DNA of 23,286 bases from Paramacrobiotus richtersi (lineage: Eukaryota > Tardigrada > Eutardigrada > Parachela > Macrobiotidae). Below, piece by piece: positions 1-9,508 of this stretch. The stretch is from assembly GCA_034698045.1 (NCBI GenBank), contig JAQGAU010000844.1:1-23286 (forward strand), in the 5' to 3' direction. The notes under the pieces are model-generated. The model was given only the letters and a program-made list of their open reading frames with translations, was not told the origin of the DNA and ran no database searches. The translations under genes and the position numbers were made by a program. The stretch's first letter is position 1. Each line of letters begins with the position of its first letter.

Positions 1-1527
1 CACGGTCACCAATGCCGATCCCAGTAGTTTCTTAATGTCCTTGTTTTCGATATATTGCTTTATCTTGGGAAGGCCAGTGCTCAGTAAACTGATCAGAGCT
101 ACTCCGCCCTTAACGTAAGCAATGGTACTGGCGACAGAAACCGCCGCGGTTAGGCCGGCCTTAAGAACAGCGAATTCTATCTGGTCATACTTGGGCTGGC
201 GGAATGTATTCATCAGGTCTTGCAGACGATCGTGCGCCGTATCGTCCTCCTCAATGGCCATGCGCAGTTTCTCCAGCAAAGTATCCTGCTGTTTAGAGCA
301 AATGTAGCCGCCCACTCCATGCGTCAGGCCACCGGCCACGCCCACTCCGGCCCCGGTGCCCAGGAGGACCGCGGCGGCTATGGGAACAGCGGCGGCGCCT
401 GCAGTCGCAACGATAACGATGCCTCCAGCTACGCAACCGACGACACTGCCTACAAAACAGCAGTGTTAGTGTTTGCTTCAATATCGTTCAGAAGGTGTAT
501 GACAAAAATCTCTAACATCCGCCCAGCAAGTCCGCAAGTATTAAGCGCTGTACACATGACTCGCTGTTGTTTGGGCGAATCGAAATACCACTACGGTACA
601 CTTGGTCGGACTCAAAGTAACATTATCCTAGACTAGGAGATTGTGCAACTTCTGCAGCCACGGGGCCTACTTAACATGCCAGGACCAAACCCCGAAACAA
701 CACATTTCTGCCAGCCTTGCGGTTAGAACCAAGACTTTACGGGAGGCCCATCTGTATGGCGTACGCTGCATGCGCTACTCTGTGAGGTCACCGTACATTC
801 AGGCGGTTTTAGTGTTTCCCTAACGCCCTTAAATCAACTATCTATTTTTCGCAAATTTTTTCTTTCACTCTAAAGCGAAATCTGACGTAATTGCTTAGTC
901 AGCAGGCTTGTGGTTTAGCTGGCTGTGCATGTTAGAACTGCTGTCATCGGATATCTTTGTTGTCTGTCGTCGCTATAACTCTGGGTTACTTTTATGCTGG
1001 GTGAGTTTCTGCTGCTACCTAGGGGCTTGGACCGTCTACTCATGCTGTCTAGCTGGCGGCTTCCTGCACCTTGCCGTGTTAGTATTGATCTCCAAGATTT
1101 GGTACTAAGTTTTGTACAATTACTTGTCCGTGCCTTATGAACCATGACCTGTCCATTATCATGCGGTAAAATAATGTTCTGAATTCTCAGTTTGATCACT
1201 GCAGCTGTAATGGCTTCCCGTGCAAAGGGCCACTGCTGCTGCTACAAGCTGTGTAGCAGTAGATAGAAAAATGTTGTGGACCAACCTACCAATGATGGAC
1301 AGAGACTTTCCGGCGATGGCTGTATTGCTTTTATGTTTGGCTATTTGGTCAATCTCCTGGGCCGTTGCCCGAATTAGCTGGATCGTCGTCTTGCGAGCCC
1401 TGATGGCAGCAGCGGCCGCCGTGTTGACATCTTGGACGGCTGACAGGTCCAGTGGACTGAGTATTGGGCCCTGATCTTCAGAGTGGTTGGCAATGTTGAA
1501 AAGTATCGGCAGACTGGAAGCCATCAT
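1..1527 (-). CDS. Apolipoprotein L-like protein, 3' partial
   Basis: Two exons read on the minus strand: 1527-1290, then 449-1, running off the window. The donor at 1289 (G|GTAGGT, phase 1) and the acceptor before 449 join in frame and make the glycine at residue 80. Of the protein, 229 codons are visible. Residues 45-72 form a helical stretch ending in AQEIDQIAKHKSNTAIAGKS. The join then gives SLSIIGGSVVG, followed by a long Gly/Ala/Val-rich hydrophobic segment at about residues 81-121, and then a charged helix (CSKQQDTLLEKLRMAIEEDD). An 'N..I.G.S.SI.GG' motif leading into a glycine-rich hydrophobic hairpin is the hallmark of the apolipoprotein L family, whose members insert into or act on membranes. 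The start is the ATG pair at 1527/1524; the frame is closed upstream by a stop near 1593. Family assignment is from pattern, not alignment. No signal peptide is obvious. Confidence 0.72.
450..1289 (-). other. Intron of the ApoL-like gene
   Basis: This 840-base intron has a GTAGGT donor and a TTTTGTAG acceptor on the minus strand. The open frames inside it lack coding character and no RNA gene was seen. Confidence 0.65.
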
Positions 1528-1643
1528 GGATGTTTCCTGCGAACCACAATTCCTTATTGGAACACTGCATGACCGATAATACCGAATAGTGTATTAAACC
1601 CGCAGTTTCCGTTTTCATGCCAATATCTTTGCATCAATGTTTT

Positions 1644-1676
1644 CGCCTGCAGTATGCTTGATGCAAACTGCAGGCG
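1644..1676. repeat. Inverted repeat (10-bp arms)
   Basis: CGCCTGCAGT (1644-1653) and ACTGCAGGCG (1667-1676) are perfect reverse complements around a 13-base loop. A second pair overlaps it: GCATCAA (1631-1637) and TTGATGC (1658-1664). The structure lies 117-150 bases upstream of the ApoL-like start codon, so a promoter role is possible but unproven. Confidence 0.7.
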
Positions 1677-2281
1677 GACTTATACTTATGCGGAATCGGA
1701 TCAGTAACCGTTATCAGCTGTAACTCTTATCGTGAAGAAACTAACCCTATCCCCGTCCCACCCACAAGCGGGGCCGCGTGATCGCGCCGGCTCAGACAAT
1801 TCTCAACTTTATACTGTCTGTGTAGGGAGCGATCGCTGTTCGTTTGCGACCTTCGAAACGGTACAAACCTGTTGCATAGCCAGAAACAGAGAAAAAGCGA
1901 AAATCGCGGTGAAATTTCCCTGTGTCAACATACCGCGAATATGGCAACTGTGCATTACGAATACTGGGACAGTCGGAACGCCCGCTGTTTAACTCTGCTC
2001 GCACAACTTCTTACAGAAACTGCGCCTTTCTGGAAGTTTTACCTGTTAATCATATTGGATTGTACATTTCGTTATATTCTTTGGATTAAACACTCGCCAC
2101 TAAAACAGTAAATAATTTGCTTAATCCTTCGCGTGCGCGGTTAATTATTGGCCAGTGCCGTGTGATACAATAATCAATAATCAACGTCATCGATTTACAG
2201 AAAAAACGTTCGCCCAATTTGTACGCGACGGGAATGCGAGTAATGTACTAGACCTGGCACTTTATTTGTTGTAGTGTTTAC

Positions 2282-2305
2282 GACGGTGGCATTAATGCCA
2301 CCGTC
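2282..2305. repeat. Perfect 24-bp palindrome
   Basis: The half-site GACGGTGGCATT is followed immediately by its exact reverse complement, with no spacer. It lies in AT-rich intergenic DNA about 750 bases upstream of the ApoL-like start codon. It could be a dimeric transcription-factor site or a cruciform-forming element. Confidence 0.85.
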
Positions 2306-3158
2306 TTTTACTGTTTGTTCGCACAATGTGCCGAAAGTATGAAATAAAATGGATAGACACGAAAAAAAAGACCTGGCAGCAGTCGCATGCGCCAAACTAG
2401 AAAGTGGAAAGCAAACCTCCTGGCGAACAGTTTGTTATAAAAGCCAAAACAGAGACTGTAACTTTTTACTATTACTTTTATAACCTGCTAGTTATTAAAA
2501 ATAACACTTACTGGTAAGCGCCACACGAAATGCGCTATACATGAATGAATCTGCAGAAATTTACTATGATTATTATGCAAGATGGGCATTGAGATGAGCA
2601 CATTGCGCACGTACCGACATGTACAGCGAGGCAGGAACTCTTAAATCTGCAGTGTTTTTTTCCGTGCCGATTCGCCGAATGCAAGAGTTAGCACATCACG
2701 TTGTAATTGTGAAATAAAACCATACCGAGTTAGTCAATCCGCGTGGTTCTCGCAAGTAAAGACCCGAAAATAACCAACACACGATGTACCCGTGTTATAC
2801 AGGTAAAGTAAGTACCTGTTAGTTTGATTTAAATTCGCTACTGGGAGACGAGGTTTACGAGTTTGATATGGTAAGAACGGTTAACAGGATAACAACGTAA
2901 TAATCTTGTGCACACGGCATCTAGTCAAATACACCAGACCATGTGAAGTACACCATACCAGGGTAGAATCACGCAGACTAACCAAACCACATGTAAATAC
3001 TACTGTACCTAAAGAAAATAAACTGTACCTAATAATCTATGTACGTAAGTACTCGGTAGTATTTTTCTGCAGCTGATAACGCACTGCCTACCTGCTTTGT
3101 GTCGGTGAACTATGTTATCTTCGTTATCTTCATCTATCCAGAATGATTCAGAATGACA

Positions 3159-4017
3159 TCAAGGACCAAGTCCACAGAAATCACTAAAGCTGCACACTTT
3201 GGCTAGCCGTGTCTGTGTGCATTGTGCAGCTATATACAAGAGCCGAAATATCAACAAAACACGGGCACTAACGCAGAGGTAACGGCAATAAGGGTACTCA
3301 AAATCACTATACGTCGGCTCTATACCGTATAGAAGCAGCTTTTCTATATACGCGACGATCCAATCCAAAGCATCTACTGTTTTCTGATTTTGAGCGCTTG
3401 GGTTTGGTATCGTTTCTTTAACAGCTATATTAATTGCCAAATGTTCTCGACTGAAATTAATTCCGCCAGTAAATGGTGGTACCATGCACGCACGTTCTCC
3501 AAAAACGCTGTCCAGTTCCTTATAATGAGGACACAGAAATTCGGCTTTCTCTGCAAATTAAATTTACAAAATTAATTTTTATTAAATTTAGAAAAAGGTC
3601 TCAAGAAAATTGTTTACCTTCGATAGTATTAATGCCTTTCTTCAAATCTTCTTCGTCAACGCCATATCCAGTTCCTTTCAGGCATGTGCGAGCCTTTCTG
3701 TAGGAAATTTCTAGATTATCGATCTTGTTGTGGATGATTTTTGCGGTTGCTGCAGGGAACCCCAGCGTGACGAACTTCGATGCAATTTCAGCAGCGATCT
3801 GGGATTTGCTGTCGCCGTTGGAGGACTTCGATTTCCAGCGATCATAGTTGCCATCAGTAGTCAACCACTCTAATAAATGAGAGATGCAAACCTTCCAGTT
3901 GAAGTGGCGGTTTCTCCGTTTGGTTCCTGGAGTTCTCGGTTCCCCATCCTCGTTTTCGACTGGCAGATCGCTTGGAGAGTTTGGAGCAGGAAGAATACGC
4001 TTTCGCTTGGTTGACAT
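3159..4017 (-). CDS. Myb/SANT-like DNA-binding domain protein
   Basis: Two exons on the minus strand: 4017-3618 and 3550-3159. The donor GAAG|GTAAAC (phase 1) joins the acceptor TTTGCAG|AGAAAG to read TIEEKAEFLCPHYKELDSVF, giving 263 residues. Residues 1-37 are basic and low-complexity, with KRKR and TKRRNR clusters that could act as nuclear localisation signals. Residues 38-115 contain a tryptophan-bearing helical domain (FNWKVCISHLLEWL, then YDRW), and later NKIDNLEISYRKARTCLKGTG. The downstream 'CP.Y.ELD..FG' motif (residues 140-150) is typical of Myb/SANT-like proteins in animals and fungi, many of them related to transposon-derived regulators. The predicted role is nuclear DNA binding. 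The last 40 residues are hydrophobic and unlike the family, so another splice inside the second exon is possible. The start is the ATG at 4017, with A at -3. Confidence 0.68.
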
Positions 4018-4200
4018 TTTTGTAAATTCACGATATTATTACGATATTGCCGACAAAAAAATTTATGCTGCGCACACAAGAATAACGAGACGTCGAAAAC
4101 GTCAGTTTTACACCTACTCAATTTAATTTAAATGCAGAATTATTTTTCGCAGGAGTGGAATCGAGATACAAATTCTATATCGTAAAGTACCTTTTTTTGC

Positions 4201-4316
4201 CCAGTTAACTTATAGAGAATCCATACGCTTATAGAGCGTTTGGGCGAATAGCAGTGGCGGGGCGGGTCAGAGAGTTAAAGAACCGGAAGTTCTTTAAGTT
4301 ATAGAGCCACCGCTAT
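4201..4316. mobile_element. Possible remnant of a DNA transposon end or MITE
   Basis: Three copies of [C/G]TTATAGAG lie at 4209-4217, 4228-4236 and 4298-4306. There is also a compact hairpin, TTAAAGAAC-cggaa-GTTCTTTAA (4275-4297). An outer imperfect stem of 11 bases with one mismatch pairs 4248-4258 with 4306-4316. Repeated CTTATAGAG blocks a few bases apart recall the inverted termini of pogo/Tigger-type elements. No transposase and no clear second end or target duplication is visible, so this remains tentative. Confidence 0.35.
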
Positions 4317-4579
4317 AGTAATTTTGAGTACCCCTAATAACGCTCCCCGTTTCCTCTTCTTGTGGTCCGATCTTTGACGAAAAACATGGTATGTATATGC
4401 TGGAAATAAGGTTAGACGGCTTTTGTCTGCATACTCGATTCACAAAGAGCTGCCAATACCTGCAGACTAAACCGAAACGGGATGTCCGGATAAAGGTCAA
4501 TCTGACGCGCTGATAAGTCCGGTTCGAAAGGTTTTAAAAGCGACTATGCACACCAGTATTTCTCTTGCTGCCAGTTTGT

Positions 4580-4590
4580 TATCAGTACAT
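4580..4590 (+). promoter_or_regulatory. Initiator-like motif shared with the paralogous gene
   Basis: TATCAGTACAT lies 68 bases before the start codon. A near-identical TATCAGCGCAT lies at 6731-6741, 79 bases before the start of the neighbouring paralog. TCAGT matches the arthropod initiator consensus. No well-placed TATA box was found. Confidence 0.3.
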
Positions 4591-4657
4591 TCCTGAAACT
4601 TTATTTAGTTGCGCATTTGTGTAGATTACACTACTTCGGCCATTAAGGGTCACAAAA

Positions 4658-6059
4658 ATGCTGTGCACCGTCGTTTTGCTGGTTATCTTAGTCGGGGTCA
4701 ATGCCGACATCGGTGTTCTTTCCTTCAATCCGGGGAAAGTATCGGAAAACTTTGCAACTCTTCCTGATAGCACAGGTAAGCAAATTGGCGAGCTCGTATC
4801 TCTCTGTTAGGATGTTGAGTATTTACTATTTGTTTAAAATATCGCGTTCACCAGGTACCAATGCAATAAAGTACACTTTACGGTTTCAGATTCGGTGGAT
4901 GTCGGAGACTTGACGGACACAGACAACCGACCAAGCCAGTTTGTCATTATTCGCAGTAAGTCCATGCTCCTCAATCGTTTTTTCAACTTGCTTAACTTCC
5001 GGTCTGCTAAAAAACTTTTAACTGTTTCTTTATGTTTTATAAGTAACTAAGGCGTTACAGAAAGTTACTAAGTACTTAGGCGTTACTTAGGCGTTAGCCA
5101 CTGTCCCTTCTCGCTCTAACTGGGACAAGTTTTTTGTGTGAACTGCTTTTCTCTCGTTAAAACAGTGCAACCGGGCTCATGCCGAATAAACTCATTGCAG
5201 AAAGTTTTTAATGTATGGAATTTTCAACTAAAAAGTTTTGCATTTATAAAACGCTATTTGCGCCGCGTTTAATTTAATGTTTATTGGGACATGATTACTA
5301 TAATAATCAGCTACTAAATCTAAATAATATACTTAAATCTGTACTGCAGGTACCGGGAATCCAACGGTTGATGAGGAGGACCAAATCGCCCCGTTAGGTG
5401 AGCAGGCTTCTATCGGCATGTAAATCTGTTATGTTCGTGATATTCATAGAATTATCAAGTATTTATTTACCCGTAAACGACCGACATACTGCGCATATAT
5501 AAACGTAAAAAAATTCTGGTAATAATAATAATTCAGTAGATCGGAATGATACTACAAAGATGTGCGTTTGTTTGCAGTGGATGACATTGGCACGATCGGT
5601 ATCAACAATGGTCTCATCAAGGAGTATAACTACAAGCAAAAATACGGCCGAAATCGGCCTTATTATCCATACATCCGCGACACTATTGACGGTAAGATAT
5701 CCCTCTTTCTCATCTCTTTTTGAAATGAATGACAATTTGTCAATTTCCCATCATTTCATCCTTATCGAACAGTAACAAATTTTGTAAAAAATTCCTTGAT
5801 TATTTGTTAGTTGTTTATGGTAAGTGAATATATGTACAAGGTTAACTTTCATGTATACGTAACTATAAAGATGTTGCATGTATGTACAAACGTGGCATAT
5901 TACTGTAAAAAACTGACACTTTGGCTCTTTGCAGACGTTGAGCCCCAGAACGACATTGGCGAAATCGGCATCAACAACGGCGTGATCACCGAGTACAACT
6001 TTAAGCAGAAGTACGGCCGTGGGCGTCCGCACCGTCGTCCGCATTATCCTCGCTGGTAA
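4658..6059 (+). CDS. Secreted DIG-repeat protein A (unrecognised family)
   Basis: Five exons: 4658-4775, 4890-4955, 5350-5397, 5578-5691 and 5935-6059, encoding 156 residues. All four introns interrupt codons in phase 1 with good GT..AG ends (GTAAGC, GTAAGT, GTGAGC, GTAAGA). Residues 1-16 (MLCTVVLLVILVGVNA) form a classic signal peptide. The mature protein starts directly with DIGVLSFNPGKVSENF, a degenerate copy of the repeat. Exon 4 encodes DIGTIGINNGLIKEYNYKQK, and exon 5 encodes the matching DIGEIGINNGVITEYNFKQK. Each repeat is followed by an Arg/Tyr/Pro-rich tail, and the protein ends HYPRW. Exons 2 and 3 are short acidic linkers. There are no cysteines in the mature protein and no known domain was recognised. 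An extracellular structural or matrix role is possible but is inference. The next gene is a paralog. Confidence 0.82.
5047..5096. repeat. Short intronic 11-bp repeat
   Basis: CTTAGGCGTTA occurs twice in direct tandem (5075-5085, 5086-5096), with a one-mismatch copy CTAAGGCGTTA at 5047-5057. It lies within the second intron of secreted DIG-repeat protein A. Confidence 0.6.
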
Positions 6060-6819
6060 ACGGAGACCCAACGCCCTTTCCTGGTCCTGTTCATTTATGA
6101 AAATGTTTTTCGTAGAGCTTTTATGCTGAGATATCTTGTTGATTTGTGCAAATCAAGCAATGTTGATTGATGGGAACAGTCTGTCGAACGTTGAGATCGA
6201 CTTACGATTACGTTGAAATTGTGCTGCAGTTGTACAATAAGAGAAAATAGAAAAAGAACATAAAGTTGTGAGAATTTACCAGTATATGCATACCGCAAGA
6301 CGCCACGATTAAACTGTCTATTCATTTATCCATAATCGAGTGACCTTTGGTAAATGCTGGTACGTATTCAAAAACAATCATCAAAAAGACTGCGTTTGAC
6401 TGGTTAAAGACTCGTTGTTGCGATTATGATAAATCGCCGCACTAAACTTTTTATGAACCCACACTCTGATGTGAACATAACTGCCGTTTGATGACAGAAA
6501 CAAACAATCAGGGCCTATTGCAAAACCGTAGTACAGTACGCATGGACACTGGACAGATGGTGACCTTTTATACAAATGATCAAATAGAATTGTAGAAGCC
6601 ATTGTCTGTGACACTGTACTTTTGACCTTGAAGAGTTTTCAACGCCTGTACGTTACGGATGCGCCAACAGGATGCGCCGACAATAATCGGTGCATAACTA
6701 GATTCAGGACAGGCCAGTTCAGTTCTATTCTATCAGCGCATACAGCAAGATTATTCGCATTTATTCCTCATATGAGAACTAGCATCTAAAGAGTTTCACC
6801 CCTTTCCGTCGGCAAAGAA
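6060..6819. other. Intergenic region between the two DIG-repeat genes
   Basis: No coding exon is supported here. It holds the 3' UTR of the first gene and the promoter of the second. No canonical AATAAA was seen close to the stop; AATAAG at 6236-6241 is the nearest weak candidate. The initiator-like motif TATCAGCGCAT lies at 6731-6741. Confidence 0.5.
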
Positions 6820-8984
6820 ATGGAATTTATTGAGGCGGTTACCTTCTCCCTTCTAGTTTCCATTTCTGCTCAGTACGCTTTCGGTAAGAGACTGATCCCA
6901 CCGTCCGTGGTCCTGAAGAATCTAGAATCAAAAACTGTTGATTAACAGCGATCTGTTATGTAGGTCAGGATATTTCTTATCTGCCCGTCAACCCCGCGGG
7001 CGGCTGCATCCAGGACGTGAATTTTAAGGAGGCCGGCGCGGTTCGCTATAAGACCGTCAACTTCCGGGATACCAAACGCACCGGCTGCCTGCAGATGGTC
7101 AAATTCCCCGACCGCGGACGACATGGTTCCATGCGCATCAACAACCACCTGCGCGCCCCTTTCGCCGGTAATTCATTCATTTTCTAAGCGCTTACTTTAT
7201 TTTTTCCACAAATCTTTATGAGTAAGGTTTTTTTGGTTTTTTATTCAGCAGGCAAATACCTATAATAATTATATTATCCATGGTTGGTATCATTTATTTT
7301 AGTTTGGTAACTATGCATGTTTGAAATCAGGTAACAGATATTTTTTTTCTCAAATAAAATTGGTAGCATTTCAAATAAATTAACTTCACATTTTCGTACA
7401 AATTATTTAATAAATATAATTTAATCATATAAATAAATATAAAAAAATATAAAAAAATTAAATTAAAATATCATTAAATATAACTTGATAGTTTAATAGT
7501 TTATGGCTTATTATTTATCAACAATGGTAAAGTTTTCGGTGAACACTAACAAACCAGAGTGATATCGTCATATGTACAGATGCAGCGAACGACATCGGCG
7601 CAATCGGCGTCAAATTGTCCGATCGCGGACGGTCGAAGCTTAAGCTTGGTTCCATGCGCATCAAGAACCGCTTCCATGTACCTATTGACGGTAATGCAGT
7701 TAGTTCTATATCGCTTCCGATATTGAATTTCTTCCTGATTTCTTGTTGTTAAATTCTTTTTGGTTAATTGTATTCAGTAAAACCACTTTCTGTCATCCTT
7801 CAGTACGGATACGCTTTGGTTGCTGAACGAACCTAGAAGAAATCAAAAAGACTTTGCTTTTCTCAACAGTTTTCGTCGAATTTTAGATATTTAATTGAAC
7901 GAACTTGGGATAAGAATTGGGATATTGTTGCTGTCTTCGCCACTGAGTCCACTACAGAAATATCAGATAAAAGTACAATGACATTATTTAGATGCGGCGA
8001 ACGACATCGGCGCGATCGGCGTCAACACTGGCGATATCAACCACAACTTCATTGGTTATCCGGTGGATGCTTCCTCGGGCATTGGACAGATCGGTGTCGA
8101 CGCTGGCCGTCATTTCCGTAAGACCAACAACCGAACCAACTTGTCAACATGGTATTCATGTTATTTGCTCGTGTAGTTAACTTCTTTGTGCCGGATACCC
8201 GTGCTCCACAGAAGGACCTCGAACTTCTCGGCCTTAACGAAGGCAACATCCAGTCTGTGACCTTTTATAAGCGAGGAAGCAGTCGTCCTGTGTATCGACC
8301 GTATAGAATGCGCCACAGAGACCAGCCCAGTGGTAAGAAGTTTTTGAAGGCAAAACACAATGACGTACATGCTGAATGCGCATAATTAACAATATTAAAG
8401 GAATTTTCTTGTATTCCGACTCGGTTATGCAAATTAAACGGAATGTGCATTGATTTTTCGTTTCCAGACTTCGTAACATAACATTTTGGAACCTCCTAGT
8501 TTTCATTTTTTTTTATTGTGATTTTTCTTTATAATTTTCTTTTATTTTGATATTATTAAAATAAAATTAATCCAGTTATATATTTTAGATTATCATAATA
8601 TATTTAAATGATCCACAGTACAAAATTATGTAAATAAATTGAAGTGGTGTACAACTGTCTTGATATAGGAATAATCAGAAATTAAATACGATAATACTGG
8701 CATCCGTAACTGCCGTATTTTTAATAGGTATCAAACATATACTAAAAATCTGAAATATGCATCTAGTTTGGACGCTTTGTAATGGACATTTTGCTGGCGT
8801 TGTAGATGCACTCTTAGCGGACATCGGTAGCATCGGGACGAACGAGGGAGAAGTGCAGGAGGTGACCATGGAGCAGCAAGGTCGCGGCCGTCATCGCGAT
8901 CGACTCCGTCCTGAGCCCTACGAATCTCCGCGGCCGTACGATCACCGGCGGCCACGACATTTCCAAGAGGGAATTGCTCAGTAA
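6820..8984 (+). CDS. Secreted DIG-repeat protein B (paralog of the upstream gene)
   Basis: Six exons: 6820-6883, 6964-7167, 7580-7690, 7992-8117, 8177-8332 and 8806-8984, encoding 279 residues. All five introns are phase 1. The 59-base fourth intron is supported because reading through it meets a TAG at its own acceptor. Residues 1-22 are a signal peptide ending near ISAQYAFG. Exon 2 (22-89) carries a divergent unit (DISYLPVNPAGG), two cysteines (C34, C54 region) and the block DRGRHGSMRINNHLRAPF. Exon 3 (90-126) has NDIGAIGV and a copy of that block (DRGR...GSMRIKNRFHVP). Exon 4 has NDIGAIGVNTGDI and GIGQIGVDAG. Exon 5 has DLELLGLNEGNIQSVTFYKR, and exon 6 has DIGSIGTNEGEVQEVTMEQQ plus a strongly Arg/His/Pro/Tyr-rich tail. 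The protein is clearly related to the upstream gene by motif, exon phase and tail composition. Its function is unknown. Confidence 0.8.
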
Positions 8985-9508
8985 ATCGTCAATTTATGTG
9001 TTCATTTTTAGCTAGCCTGGCGCTTTTCCTCTTCTTACAGAGCACCTTCTATGACAATCCTATTCGTATGTACAGTAGTTTCCATATTCATATGCACTAC
9101 ATTGACTGTACTTGTTCTATCCACAGTGCTTAAAAAGTTTTGATATGTTTGTCTGATAATTTTGTCGAATGGTGACGGGACGGGTCAAAGGTCATGGAAG
9201 AAGCCTGCACAAAAACGTTGCATATTGAACAAGCGACAAGTCTTTCTGGTAACACACGATAATAATCTCCAAATTTCTTAGTGCACGTCTGGAATGGTTA
9301 CAATGCTAACCAAGCGAACCCACAATATATATGTAGGCGATTGCTGTTGGTAAACCGCAGAATGCGCTGTTGGTACACCTTGTTGCCAGTAACAGCCGGA
9401 ATCAGTGTCTGTGCGGATATGTACACCCTAGTTCTTGATTAAATGTAAAATTTATCTGCGCAGCGCCAGTTATTCCACTTACGGTACATGCATAATAAAA
9501 CCAGAAAA
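8985..9508. other. Intergenic region before the lectin gene
   Basis: No supported gene lies here. It contains a TATATAT run near 9325, too far from the lectin start codon to be a confident TATA box without a mapped transcription start. Confidence 0.45.

Larger units (their letters stand above)
1528..3158. other. Intergenic region between ApoL-like and Myb/SANT-like genes
   Basis: No supported exon was found. The left end is upstream of the ApoL-like start codon and contains a TATA-like heptamer on the minus strand (1678-1684) beside an inverted repeat. The middle (1740-1990) is relatively GC-rich. From about 2400 to 3150 it is AT-rich with nothing recognisable. Confidence 0.5.

Noticed and set aside
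2195-2395. Minus-strand ORF with a hydrophobic start, resembling a signal peptide
   Set aside because: There is no ATG start (TTG only), it spans the perfect palindrome, and no splice partner was found.
4510-4530. GGTTCGAAAGG as a tRNA B box
   Set aside because: It does not match GGTTCGANNCC well, and no cloverleaf or A box could be placed around it.
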